Positions 38,432-47,849 of a stretch of 64,000 bases of DNA are shown one piece after another. The notes below the pieces were generated by a model. That model saw nothing but the letters and a program-made list of their open reading frames with translations, was not told the origin of the DNA and did no database searches. This DNA comes from Bradyrhizobium sp. CB1015. Lineage in GTDB: Bacteria; Pseudomonadota; Alphaproteobacteria; Rhizobiales; Xanthobacteraceae. Where the stretch lies: the NCBI RefSeq assembly GCF_025200925.1, contig NZ_CP104174.1, forward strand, positions 1,488,001 through 1,552,000, written 5' to 3'. Position 1 is the stretch's first letter. Each line of letters starts with the position of its first letter. Made by a program: the position numbers and the translations under genes.

Positions 38432-38530
38432 ATGTTAGCGATTGGACGCACTACCGAGATCAAAATCGACAAGACGGCGGCCGTCATAGTTCAGCAGATG
38501 GACGATGAAATCGCCTTTTCTGAAGAACTG
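38432..38530 (+). pseudogene. Second fragment of the small unknown gene
   Basis: From ATG 38432 the frame reads MLAIGRTTEIKIDKTAAVIV and QQMDDEIAF, related to 37345-37450, then departs. It ends where the upstream region of the peroxidase gene begins. Confidence 0.4.
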
Positions 38531-38571
38531 TTCTTCGGTAGCGGCGCCGCAAAATCTGGAAGTCTCACGTC

Positions 38572-39609
38572 ATGCGCAAGGTATCGATTACTACCGTTCT
38601 GATGCTCGTCTCATGCAATGCTATCGCAAACGACGATTTGATGATGACAGCCAGACAGATCTTCAAACCGATCCCTTCTGCTATCCCCACCCTAAAGGAC
38701 AATCCCGTGACGACCGAGAAAGCGGAGCTCGGGAAGATGCTGTTCTTCGACCCTCGTCTGTCGGCGAGTGGGATCATTAGCTGCAATACGTGCCACAATC
38801 TTGGAACCGGCGGCGTCGACGCGGGTCCAACGTCAGTTGGTCACGGTTGGCAACGGGGAGCGCGGCGGGCGCCAACCGTCTACAATTCAGTGTTCAATGT
38901 CGCGCAATTCTGGGACGGACGCGCGCCGGATCTTAAGGCACAAGCCAAGGGGCCCGTTCAGGCGAGCGCCGAAATGAATGCGACTGCGGATCACGTAACG
39001 ACCACACTGAATTCGATGGAAGATTATGTTGGCAGGTTCAAGCAAGCATTCCCGCTTGATACACCGCCGGTCACCTTCGACAATTTCGCGAAAGCGCTCG
39101 AGGCTTTCGAAGCGACGCTCACGACACCAGCAGCTCCGTTCGACCGATATCTGAACGGCGATGGCAACGCGCTGGATGGCAACCAAAAGGCGGGATTGCG
39201 GCTGTTCATGGACAAAGGCTGCGCCTCCTGCCACAACGGAATCAATATTGGTGGGCAGGAGTTTTTCCCGTTCGGCGTGATTGAAAGACCAGACAGCAAA
39301 CTGCTTCCCGCAGCCGACCAGGGGCGTTTCGCGGTCACGAAGGCCTTCAGCGACCGATACGTGTTCCGCGCCGCCCCTTTGCGCAACGTAGCCTTGCGAG
39401 CTCCCTACTTCCATTCGGGTCAGGTTTGGACGCTCCAGGAAGCCGTCGGCATTATGAGTGAGGTCCAGCTCGGCGCCGAGCTCACCGAGAAGGAGACGAA
39501 CGATATCGTTGCGTTTCTTAATTCACTGAGCGGCCGTTTGCCCAAGATCGAATATCCGATACTGCCAACGCGCACAAAGGAGACGCCGCCACCGTCCTTA
39601 GACAGATAG
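38572..39609 (+). CDS. Di-heme cytochrome c peroxidase (CcpA/MauG family), periplasmic
   Basis: The 345-residue protein has a signal peptide (MRKVSITTVLMLVSCNAIAN) and two CxxCH heme sites, CNTCH at 71-75 and CASCH at 217-221, with the family blocks LGKMLFFDPRLSASG, APTVYNSVFN, FWDGRAPDL, LRNVALRAPYFHSG and IVAFLNSLSG. It reduces hydrogen peroxide to water with electrons from cytochrome c in the periplasm. The start is ATG 38572 with GGAAG 10 bases before. It is intact, alone, and surrounded by repeats and decayed DNA, so it seems under selection. Confidence 0.92.
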   Translation: MRKVSITTVLMLVSCNAIANDDLMMTARQIFKPIPSAIPTLKDNPVTTEKAELGKMLFFDPRLSASGIISCNTCHNLGTGGVDAGPTSVGHGWQRGARRAPTVYNSVFNVAQFWDGRAPDLKAQAKGPVQASAEMNATADHVTTTLNSMEDYVGRFKQAFPLDTPPVTFDNFAKALEAFEATLTTPAAPFDRYLNGDGNALDGNQKAGLRLFMDKGCASCHNGINIGGQEFFPFGVIERPDSKLLPAADQGRFAVTKAFSDRYVFRAAPLRNVALRAPYFHSGQVWTLQEAVGIMSEVQLGAELTEKETNDIVAFLNSLSGRLPKIEYPILPTRTKETPPPSLDR

Positions 39610-39811
39610 TGCCCTTGTTCACTATCCTGGGTGTTCTACGGTTTAGTTGCGGCGACGCAGCTCCGCTTTGTAGCTGCCGCAAGCCGGAGCGCGTTCAGGC
39701 TCATCGAACCGATCTCTGAGGATCGCACTGCTCCCTGTGTCAAGTGACGTCCGGATTTAACCCCGTAGCGACATGAAGAAGTGACCCCCTTGTTGTTTTG
39801 GCGGATGTGGA

Positions 39812-39865
39812 GCAAGCCGCTCGCGGAGCGCGCCCCCATAGCGCCGTAGCGAGCGAGCGGCTTGC
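39812..39865. repeat. Long hairpin, copy 1, at the istB 3' end
   Basis: GCAAGCCGCTCGC and its perfect complement form a 13-base-pair stem with a 28-base loop containing CATAGCGCCGTAGC. No T-run follows. The same hairpin with the same loop, inverted, is at 58711-58767. Confidence 0.7.
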
Positions 39866-39866
39866 T

Positions 39867-40665
39867 TCACGACGTTTTCTCCGATTTAGCTTCTTGCGCC
39901 GCGGCCTTCTGCAAAAGCCCGCTACGACGCTTTTCCTTCAAGCGGTAGCTGTCGCCGCGGATTGTGATCACGTGACTGTGGTGTAACAGGCGATCAAGGA
40001 TCGCGGTGGCGACCACAGGGTCGCCGAAGACTGAGCCCCACTCGCCGATGCTGCGGTTGCTGGTGAGCAGGATCGCGCCTCTCTCGTAACGGCGGCTGAC
40101 GAGCTGGACGAAAGAGATGTGCGGCATTGGGCTCAAAGGGCAGATAGCCGAGTTCGTCGATGATCAGGAGCTTTGGCTTGGCAAATTGCGCGAGCCTCTC
40201 GTCAAGCCTGCCTTCGCTGTGTCCTTTGGCAAGTTGCGCAACGACCGTCGTGGCTGCGACGAACTGCACGGAATGCCCAGTCAGGATCGCTTCACGCCCC
40301 AGCGCGACCGCCAGGTGCGTCTTGCCAACGCCAGGCGGCCCAAGCAGCAGCACGTTCTCGCCATTGGCAATCCAGCGCGCGCCAGCAAGCTCACGTACCT
40401 GCTTGGGGTCTAGCGACGGCTGGGCCGAGAAGTCGAAGCCGGAGAGATCGCGAACGAACGGGAAGCGAGCGAGTTTGAGGGTCATCTCGATGCGCCGCTC
40501 GTCCTTGCGGGCGATCTCGCGCTCGCACAGTAGCACCAGGGTCTCGCGCAGGCTCAGCTCTTGTCGGCCGGCCTCGTCCAATAGCCCATCCAACTGGTCG
40601 CGGACGGCGGTCAGCTTCAGGCGGGTCAGCATATCGCTCAGGCGATCGGAGACAGCGGCGCGCAT
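39867..40665 (-). pseudogene. IS21 helper ATPase IstB, one frameshift
   Basis: From ATG 40665: MLTRLKLTAVRDQLDGLLDE, the Walker A LLGPPGVGKTHLAVALG, the Walker B LLIIDELGYLPFEP, then a frameshift near 40125 and the end QLVSRRYERGAILLTSNRSI and GDPVVATAILDRLLHHSHVI. IstB is the AAA+ helper of the IS21 transposase. A single base change would restore it. Its ATG overlaps the stop of the istA fragment. Confidence 0.8.
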
Positions 40666-40870
40666 CAGAAGCTCCCCCCGACGATTGCCTCATACTCGCC
40701 GAGCGGCCGCAGCAGCGCCGGCGGCACAACGGACGATCCTGCGAGCGCGCCAGCGCGGTTCGATCCAGTCAGGCCCGCAAAATGCTCGGGGTCGACGACG
40801 CGGCGGCGACGACCGGCACAAATCGGATGGACGGCCACCTCATGGATCCCATGGTGGATGCGCACGAGCC
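40665..40870 (-). pseudogene. IS21 IstA, C-terminal piece only
   Basis: The last 65 residues (VRIHHGIHEVAVHPICAGRR, RRVVDPEHFAGLTGSN) are the typical IstA end immediately before istB. The DDE catalytic part is gone beyond 40870. Confidence 0.65.
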
Positions 40871-41320
40871 GGGAGAGCGTGAGGTCGTCAGGGCGATCAG
40901 TCTTAAGCGTGCAGTGGTGCTGATCGCCAATCCGGCCCGTTGTCGTGCGGCGGCTGCCGCTGATCGTAAGCTGGCCGAACGCCTTTTGTCTGCGGCCTGA
41001 ACGTCTTCATTGTTCTTGACGGCAAGTGGCCCACGCGGGCCGCGTTTCGTTGGGTGAATTGCTACGCGGTCTCGTCAGCTTTCAGTCAGCTGGCCCCGGT
41101 ACAAAACGGTTGGGTTTAGCGAGGGCGGCAGCCCGCTAAACTCATCGGCAGCGTGGGTGTGGCAGGATACGGGCCTTGATGCCTCCATGGCTAACCGGCT
41201 CCGAGCCGCGCCCTCGCTGCTTCCGACTGGTGGGCAGGGATCAAGTAGTCAGGCTCGTCCTCCGACGACGATGACCTCCCGGCCAGCTTCCTCCGCTGCT
41301 ATGAGGCTGGCCGTGTGGGA
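40871..41320. other. Gap, partly related to palindromic-repeat flanks
   Basis: A 72-codon plus-strand frame (40782-41000) ends LIANPARCRAAAAADRKLAE but is not recognised. The 41281-41310 part (CCAGCTTCCTCCGCTGC) is the complement of the block that follows repeat copies A and B. Confidence 0.4.
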
Positions 41321-41395
41321 GTTGGCTGCTCGTGGCAGGGACAGCGCTTCCTCCGTGTATGCGTGGGGGATAAGCGCCGAGTCACGTTGCCGCAA
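41321..41395. repeat. Palindromic repeat family, copy F (inverted orientation)
   Basis: GGCAGGGACAGCGCTTC and AAGCGCCGAGTCACGTTGCC are the complement of the A-C core; the flanking block is conserved too. Confidence 0.65.
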
Positions 41396-41414
41396 ACGTC
41401 AAAGGGTGGTGCGG

Positions 41415-41470
41415 GCGGGGATAGGGACAGTGTCTGATTCCAACGCAACCGAACAGCGCCGAGTCTCCGC
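41415..41470. repeat. Palindromic repeat family, copy G (inverted, diverged)
   Basis: GGGGATAGGGACAGTGTC and CAGCGCCGAGTCTCCGC show the same two half-cores, 20 bases after copy F. Confidence 0.5.
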
Positions 41471-41494
41471 ACTGCCTGCGACCCCAAGTCACCC

Positions 41495-41728
41495 TTACCT
41501 GTCTTGGTAGTTGAACACGAGAAGCATGATGCTGCGCCCGCCATGCCTTCGGAGCGGCGCGGCGAGGCTCTCGTCGGTGCCCCGCTGACGTTCAGCCGTG
41601 ATGAGTAATTGAAGTCGTTCAGCTGCGGCTAGCAGCTCCGGGTCGGGGTGGATCGTTTCGCTCGGCTTAGGCTCGGGCGCGATGGCGCGCTCGCAAGCCC
41701 TCAGCCAGGCCGGCAAAGACCGGGCCAC
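41495..41728 (-). CDS. Hypothetical protein, 77 residues
   Basis: The frame begins at a GTG (41728) with ARSLPAWLRACERAIAPEP and has a helical middle (LLAAAERLQLLITAERQRG). It is open further upstream, so the start is uncertain. It may be a phage-like remnant. No family is recognised. Confidence 0.35.
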   Translation of the reverse strand: MARSLPAWLRACERAIAPEPKPSETIHPDPELLAAAERLQLLITAERQRGTDESLAAPLRRHGGRSIMLLVFNYQDR

Positions 41729-41743
41729 GGTTCGTAGTTCATT

Positions 41744-41994
41744 GTGGCAGGTCTCTCTTGACGGGATTGGCGATGGGCCAGTGAGGCTCCGGACCTCTCA
41801 AGCACAGAGCCTCACCACGGAAAGGAGGACAACGCACTGGCCGCAACAGCGCGATCCCACCCTAGGCAGACTCGCCGCCACTAATTCTGCGATTTCCCGG
41901 TAAACCGTTTAGGCTGAACGACTGCCCGGCCGAACGACTGAACAACTGAGCGCCTTAAAGCTCCGAGAGCGACTCGCCCGCCCGACTAAACGGG
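41744..41994. other. Gap left of the intact IS3
   Basis: Nothing recognised. Confidence 0.4.
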
Positions 41995-41997
41995 TTT
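41995..41997. repeat. 3-base target duplication TTT, left
   Basis: TTT before the IS3 left end is repeated at 43232-43234. Three bases is usual for this IS3 group, but so short a repeat could be chance. Confidence 0.5.
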
Positions 41998-42032
41998 TGA
42001 GCTGCTGCCGGTTTGATGGACACCGAGATTAG

Positions 42033-42338
42033 GTGTTTCATGAAGCCGGAGGTGCACGGAAGTTCAGTCGCGAGTTCAAGATCGAGGCGGTCAAACTGGT
42101 TAGGGAGCGTGGGGTGTCGGTGGCGCAGGCCGGGCGCGACCTGGATGTTCATGAGAACGTTCTGCGCAAATGGGTGAAAGAGTTCGGCTCCGATCCGGTG
42201 CAGGCCTTTCCCGGCCACGGGCAGATGAAGCCGGAGCAGCAGGAGATCGAGCGGTTGCGCCGTGAGGTCGCCAAGTTGAAGGCCGAGCGGGACATCCTAA
42301 AAAAGCCCGCAGCCTTCTTCGCGAAGGAAGCGACATGA
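42033..42338 (+). CDS. IS3 OrfA
   Basis: The 101-residue protein has a helix-turn-helix (KFSREFKIEAVKLV, GVSVAQAGRDLDVHENVLRK) and a zipper (EIERLRREVAKLKAERDILK). It begins with GTG 42033, or with ATG 42039 if a base was lost there; the ATG frame gives MKPEV but then leaves the frame. It overlaps orfB by four bases (ATGA), the site where a frameshift makes the OrfAB transposase. Confidence 0.82.
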   Translation: MFHEAGGARKFSREFKIEAVKLVRERGVSVAQAGRDLDVHENVLRKWVKEFGSDPVQAFPGHGQMKPEQQEIERLRREVAKLKAERDILKKPAAFFAKEAT

Positions 42339-43201
42339 AGTTCGTCTTCATCGCGAAGCACCGGGCGATCTGGCCGGTGGCATGGCTATGCGATGCGCTG
42401 GGGGTGTCGCGGTCGGGCTTCCATGCCTGGCTGAATCGTTCGCCCAGCGCCAGATCCCGCAGCGACGAAGAGCTCGGCGGCAAGGTGAAGGCCAGCTTCA
42501 TGGCGAGCGACCGCACCTATGGTGCGCGCCGGGTGTGGCGTGATCTGCTCGCCGATGGGGCGGACTGTGGCCTGCACCAAATCGAACGGATGATGCGCCT
42601 GCAAGGCTTGCGGGCGCGGCCGCGACGCCGGCGCTTGCCGAAGGACAGCGGCGATCGACAGCTCGAGACCGGGCCGGCGAACCTCCTTGACCGGCAGTTC
42701 GCCGCCGAGCGGCCGAACCAGAAGTGGATCGCCGACTTTACGTATCTCTGGACGGCCGAGGGCTGGCTCTACGTCGCAGCGGTGATCGACCTGTTCTCAC
42801 GCCGGGTGGTGGGTTGGTCGATGAGCGCCGCCATGACAGCTCAGTTGGTAACCGATGCCCTGCTGATGGCCGTCTGGCGACGCGGCAAGCCGGACGCCCT
42901 GTTGCACCACTCCGACCAGGGCAGTCAGTACACCAGCGAGCAGTTCCAGCGTTTGATGGCCGACCACGGCATTCTCTGCAGCATGAGCCGTTCCGGCAAC
43001 GTCTGGGACAACGCAGCGATGGAGAGCTTCTTCTCGTCGCTCAAGACCGAACGGACCGCCAACAAGATCTACCGAACCAGAGACGAGGCACGAGCCGATG
43101 TGTTCGACTACATCGAAAGATTTTACAACATGATCCGCAGGCACTCGACCATCGGCTATCTCAGCCCGGTTCAGTTCGAGCGCAAGGTGGGATTAGCTTA
43201 A
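42335..43201 (+). CDS. IS3 OrfB (DDE integrase domain)
   Basis: The 288-residue protein has an HTH_21 region (YGARRVWRDLLADGADCG) and a full rve core: WIADFTYLWTAEGWLYVAAV with the first Asp, LLHHSDQGSQYTSEQF with the second Asp, and DNAAMESFFSSLKTE with the Glu. It catalyses strand transfer. The end YNMIRRHSTIGYLSPVQFE is standard. Intact. Confidence 0.92.
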   Translation: MKFVFIAKHRAIWPVAWLCDALGVSRSGFHAWLNRSPSARSRSDEELGGKVKASFMASDRTYGARRVWRDLLADGADCGLHQIERMMRLQGLRARPRRRRLPKDSGDRQLETGPANLLDRQFAAERPNQKWIADFTYLWTAEGWLYVAAVIDLFSRRVVGWSMSAAMTAQLVTDALLMAVWRRGKPDALLHHSDQGSQYTSEQFQRLMADHGILCSMSRSGNVWDNAAMESFFSSLKTERTANKIYRTRDEARADVFDYIERFYNMIRRHSTIGYLSPVQFERKVGLA

Positions 43202-43231
43202 CCTGGTGTCCATCAAACCGGCAGCAGCTCA

Positions 43232-43234
43232 TTT
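43232..43234. repeat. 3-base target duplication TTT, right
   Basis: Partner of 41995-41997. Confidence 0.5.
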
Positions 43235-43320
43235 GGCCTAGAAGGCTCTTAGTTTGAGCGCGGTTGCTTGAGAGAAGGGCCGAGGCATGCGAGAGGCCGA
43301 CTGCAGCCTCTAAAGCCCGT

Positions 43321-43491
43321 TCAGGCTATGCTCTGGTCAGTAAAAACGCGCTGCCCGCTCACCAGCTCGCGCGTAAGCCATTCCAAACGAAGCTCGGCTT
43401 CTAAAGCGCCGTTGCCTTCGCAGATGGCCGCCGCGACGACTTCAATTTGATCTTCAATAAGCTCCCGGAGGATTTGGATGCGAGGTTCCAT
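43321..43491 (-). CDS. Small hypothetical protein, 56 residues
   Basis: ATG 43491 has GGAGAG about 7 bases upstream. The sequence MEPRIQILRELIEDQIEVVA, AAICEGNGALEAELRLEWLT and RELVSGQRVF is acidic and helical with no frame damage. It is a convincing small gene of unknown function, just right of the intact IS3. No neighbour suggests a job. Confidence 0.55.
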   Translation of the reverse strand: MEPRIQILRELIEDQIEVVAAAICEGNGALEAELRLEWLTRELVSGQRVFTDQSIA

Positions 43492-43499
43492 TGTGCTGC

Positions 43500-44020
43500 T
43501 CTCCGGGTGAGAGAAAGTCGCCTACCATCTTACGCTCTAAGTTTCCGGCTGGCACCCTGCCAGAAATGGTCGGCTGCCATCACGTTGAAGGTCGCGGCGC
43601 ACGCCCTGACCTCCGCTCCCACCTTGCTCATTCAAGCGGAGGACCAGGACTACCGGCTTTCAAGTCGATCAGGGGCTTTTAAGTCGGACAGGCAGTAATT
43701 TTCTTCTCTCGAGCATACGGGTAAGGACACCACAGCCGGTCGCGCGGCAGCTACGTTATCTATGTGGACGTCGCCTTCGAACTTGAGCTTATGACGCACG
43801 AAACGGCCCAAAAAGAAGAAGCTCAGGATTGAGATGAAGCCCGGCTCAATCGCGGTCCTCTCGGACAAAATGCGCGAGGGCGCAAAGGCGGCGTGCATTT
43901 GTTCGAGCTGGAACTTGTGGAGCTAGGGCTCAACAAACCGTGTTGCCACTTCAGTCGTGGCGCGGTCCCTGTCGAGCCGTCTTCGGCCGGTGAGGCGTTC
44001 GGTGATGTGTCGTCGGATGC
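43500..44020. other. Gap without a recognised gene
   Basis: Short frames only, with no repeats or hairpins of note. Confidence 0.4.
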
Positions 44021-44590
44021 TGGACGCGACCATGTTCGGCTCCGCGCGGGAGTTCGCGGCCTAGCTTGGCCTGACGCCTAAGCGGAATTCCACCGGCGGG
44101 ACGGACCGGCTAGATCGGATTACGAAACAGGGCGATTCCGATCTCAGGTACTGGCTTGACATCGGAACACGCAACGTTGTTCGGTATCCAAGGGCCCGGT
44201 CCTGGGCCGGAGGTGGCGGTATCGAAGCCCTGCTTGAACGGCGTCGGCCCATGGTCGTCGCCGTTGCCAACAAGTTGGCCACGGATCGTCTGAGCGATGA
44301 TGACGATTGGGGAATTCTATGGGCCTAAGCTCGCGGCCTGACCCTTCAGCGTATCTTGACCACCTTACGTTGTGATGGCAAATGACAGCATGATGGACAC
44401 CGGCGGAGCTGGACATCGAGCAAGCTCGAAGAGCTTTAGGCGCAACAAGCGCGACCCGTAGATGAGACCTCGCCGCGATCTCCATCAGGGTCAGCGGCCA
44501 TGGCATCGGTCGCATTAACAAGCCTTATACATGAACGCACCCGAACGGTATCCAAAGTGCTGCTTAAATCCCCTGCATCAGCGGGCTCCA
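44021..44590 (+). pseudogene. IS110-family transposase fragment, second copy
   Basis: SAREFAA, a stop, then LTPKRNSTGG, GDSDLRYWLDIGTRNVVR and ALLERRRPMVVAVANKLA give the C-terminal end of an IS110 recombinase, followed by the same 200-base tail as at 8760-8980. It is longer than copy 1 in the middle (44285-44378 is missing there). The 5' half is absent. Confidence 0.72.
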
Positions 44591-44760
44591 CGCTTGCCCG
44601 TGGTGAGCCGTTCCTTGCCATAAAGTCCGCAGATCCGGTTGATCCCCGACGGTTCGCCCTCCCGCCGCAGCAAGACGAATAGCCAGCGGTATCCGAAGCG
44701 CCGCCGCTCGTTGGCGAGATCGCGCAGTCGACCACGGAGAGCCACGTCCGGAGGAAGCTA
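44590..44760 (-). pseudogene. IS3 OrfB fragment
   Basis: The leftward frame reads [20 protein letters not shown], then RREGEPSGINRICGLYGKER, the HTH_21 segment of an IS3 OrfB. Only about 55 codons remain. Confidence 0.6.
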
Positions 44761-44928
44761 TAGCGGAGATCTTTCCATCAGCGCTGCGATCGAACAGGCC
44801 TGCCGGTTCCGACAGGCTCATGACAGCCCGAAGATGCGCGACCGCAACCAGCTTGGCGGCGGGCCCCAGCATTGTTTTGAAAGAAGCTCGAGAAGGGTGG
44901 CCGCCCAAAGACTCTCGATGCAATGAAG

Positions 44929-45006
44929 GGTGTAGTCACGTCGTGTGCCCAGGCGGACTTGGCCATTTGCCGGCGCACAAAGGTTGGAGACACCGATTTC
45001 GATCGG
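44929..45006. repeat. Dispersed repeat, copy 1 (inverted relative to 49784)
   Basis: About 77 bases containing GTGCCCAGGCGGACTTGGCC match the complement of 49784-49860. In both places the better-reading strand gives IG-SN--AP--G-VRLGT, so this may be a coding relic. Confidence 0.5.
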
Positions 45007-45259
45007 CTTTAGCGTCTGCGCCGCATGTACCGTCGCTGTCGGCTTCTCGGTTCCGGCGGTCAGGAGGCCATTGCTTAGCTTGCAATTTTCTGCGGTTGTG
45101 CAGTGGCGAGCGGCGCGCGTGCGTCGAACTGCGCCCGCTGGATTACCCACCAGCCATGCTGCATGTTTCGCGGGATCGTGAGCAACTTTTCAACGGCTCA
45201 GCCCGCTTCGGCCGACAACTCAACCGGCTTAGGAACTGCCTCGTCAGTGAACGAAGGCC

Positions 45260-46792
45260 GATGCCCACCCAGAGATTGTCGATGCGCCGGATCAAAGGGG
45301 TTCTCCGCCTAAAACATGTTCAAGGCTTGCCGGAGCGAGCCATCGCGCACACCCTGGGCATCAGCAACGGCGCTGCGCACAGCTATGTGCGCTGAGCCGG
45401 GCGGCCGGGCTGAACTGGCCGTTGCCGGCCGGAATGATTGACGAAGACCTGGAGCTGCTGCTTTTCCCTGCGCCGAGGCCTGCATCGCAGAGCTTACAGC
45501 GGTACGTTCCCGACTGGGGCTATGTCGACAAGGAGCTGCGCCGGCGCAACGTGACCCGCCCGGCTGCTGTGGGATGAGTATCGCGCCACCCATCCCGATG
45601 GATTCGGCTACACATGGTTCTGCACGACCTACGAGGCCTGGAAGGGGCGAGCCCGGCCTTCGATGCGGCAGACCCATCTGGGCGGCGAGAAGGTTTTCGT
45701 GGATTTCGCCGGCGACACCATCGACGTTATCGACCCCTCAAGTGGGGGGGAAGTACAGTCGATGAAGCTGTTCGTCGCGGCGATGGGTGCGTCCAACTAT
45801 ACCTACGCCGAGGCCTGCCAAGCGAGGGGCTCGCCGACTGGGTCTGGGTCCACATCAACCTCTTCGCCTTCCTCAGCGGCGCGCCGACATTCGTGGTCTG
45901 CGACAACCTCAAGGCCGCCGTCACCAATCCGACCGCCACGATCTCGGCCTCAACCGACCTATGCGGAGATGGAAGGCCATTACAGCGCGGCCATTCTCGC
46001 AGCCTGGCCGCGGCGCCGAAAAGATAAGGCAAAAGTCGAAGTTGCGGTGCAAGTCGCCCAAAGATGGATTCTGGCGCGGCTACGCAACCAACGCTTCTTT
46101 TCATTAGCGGAGCTAAACGCAGCCATCAAAATGCTCGTCGTCGAACTCAATGCCCGGCAGATGCGCGACTTCGGCGCCAGCCGCGCCGAACTGTTCGCTG
46201 AACTCGACAAGCCCCAAGCTCATAGAGCTGCCGGACCAGGCTTACGCTTTCGCGCACTGGAAGCGATGCCGGGTCGGCCCCGACTATCATATCGAGATCG
46301 ATGGACACTGGTATTCCACGCCATATCGGCTCATCCGTGAGCTCGTCGATGCGCGCATTGACGAAGGACGGTCGAGATCTTCCACAAGGGCAGCAGGATC
46401 GCCAGCCACGCTCGCGCGCCCAACCGGCGCGGCCACACCACCATCACCGACCACATGCCCAGCGCCCATCTGCGCTACGGCCAATGGACGCCCGCCGGTG
46501 TGATCGCCGCCGGCGAGCGGATCGGCCCGCCTTCTTCCAGGCCGTGATCGCCACCCGGCCGCATCCCGAGCAAGGCTTTCGCACCTGCCTCGGCATTCTG
46601 TCGTTGGTCAAAAGCTACAGCGCCGAGCGTGTCGACGCAGCCTGTCGGCGCGGCATTCTGATCAAGGCGCGATCCGTCGCCTCGATCCGCTCCATCCTCC
46701 AGAACGGCCTGGATCGCACCTTTCTCGACGAACCCTCCGAACACCAACCCCTGCGCCACGGCAACATCCGCGGCCGGGATTATTTCCACTGA
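45260..46792 (+). pseudogene. IS21 transposase IstA, many frameshifts
   Basis: Blocks in order: MPTQRLSMRRIKGVLRLKHV with helix-turn-helix (RAIAHTLGISNGAAHSYV), LNWPLPAGMIDEDLELLLFP, WDEYRATHPDGFGYTWFC, the first Asp in KVFVDFAGDTIDVID, FVVCDNLKAAVTN with the second Asp, KDKAKVEVAVQVAQRWILAR with the Glu, and the end AERVDAACRRGILIKARSVA. At least seven frame changes are needed. IS21 transposase by content, dead as it stands. Confidence 0.82.
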
Positions 46793-46808
46793 AGCCAAGG
46801 AGACTTGT

Positions 46809-47553
46809 ATGCTCAACCATCCCACCCACGAACGCCTGATCGAGCTCGGCTTGAGCGGCATGGCCAAGGCCTTTGAGGAGCAGCGACGATCGCCTGATCT
46901 CGAGGCCTTGCCGTTCGAAGATCGCATCCGCCTGCTGGTCGACCGGGAAGCCGCGGAACGCGACACCAGGCGGCTCACCACGCGCCTCAAGCTGGCCGCG
47001 CTCCGCCAGAATGCCTGCGTGGAGGACGTCGATTTGCGCACGCCGCGGGTATCGACCGGGCCCTCTTCGCCAAGCTCGTCAGTGGCAACTGGATCGATCG
47101 GCACGAGAATTTGCTCCTAACCGGAGCGACCGGATTGGGCAAAAGTTGGTTAGCCTGTGCCCTCGGCCACAAGGCCTGCCGCGACAATCGCTCGGTTCTC
47201 TATCATCGCGTTCCAAGATTGTTCGAAGCGTTGGCGCTCGCGCGGGGCGATGGACGCTATGCCCGCTTGCTCAAAACCCTTGGCCGCGCCCAGCTTCTGA
47301 TTTTGGACGATTATCGGTGCTCACCGCCGCCGAGCGGCGCGATCTACTGGAAGTCCTCGAGGACCGCCATGGCCGCGCCTCCACCATCGTAACCCGCCAA
47401 CTCCCTGTGGACACATGGCACGAAGTTATCGGAGACAGCCGACGCCGTCCTAGATCGCCTCGTCCATAACGCTCACCGCCTCCAGCTTGCCGGCGAAAGC
47501 ATGCGAAAACGCAACGCCAAAACCGTCACCCTTGACGAGCAGCCAGAACGCTG
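46809..47553 (+). pseudogene. IS21 helper ATPase IstB, frameshifted
   Basis: ATG 46809, with AAGGAG just before it, starts MLNHPTHERLIELGLSGMAK. After a frameshift near 47045 come SGNWIDRHENLLLTGATGLG and KSWLACALGH (Walker A), then LLILDDY (Walker B), a shift, AAERRDLLEVLEDRHGRAST and VTRQLPVDTWHEVIGD, another shift, and DRLVHNAHRLQLAGESMRKR. Three or more frameshifts. It follows istA by 16 bases. Confidence 0.8.
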
Positions 47554-47849
47554 ACTCTATCACCGCCTCGGCCGGAGCGGGCTGCTCACGATCGTCTGAA
47601 TTCGGCGCTCATGATCGCGCGAAATCCCTGCTCACTCATCAGTGAAATGCAGTCATGCCAAGCGTAGATCGGCCTATGAATACAACATCCCCGCGAAGAG
47701 GGCCGAGGAACGAGCACGCGTGGAATGCGCCGAGAAGGAGTATACGAGGTTCACGTCCCGGTGGCGGGCAAAGCCGCGATCCCGACAAAGCAAGGCTTCT
47801 GCGACATAGGGCTTGTTTACGATATCCGTGTCAGTCGTCTTGCCGGGCC
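47554..47849. other. Gap, nothing recognised
   Basis: The IS21 right end should lie in the first part, but I could not define it. Confidence 0.35.

Larger units (their letters stand above)
41998..43231 (+). mobile_element. Complete IS3-family element, 1234 bases
   Basis: Perfect inverted repeats of 27 bases beginning TGAGCTGCTGCCGGTTTGAT mark both ends, flanked by TTT. The element holds orfA and orfB in the usual overlapping arrangement with no frame damage in the catalytic gene. It is the most intact IS3 in the window. Confidence 0.92.

Noticed and set aside
41072..41101. A tts-box-like sequence (GTCAGCTTTCAGTCAGCT)
   Set aside because: It matches part of the type III secretion box consensus, but key positions differ and no effector-like gene follows.
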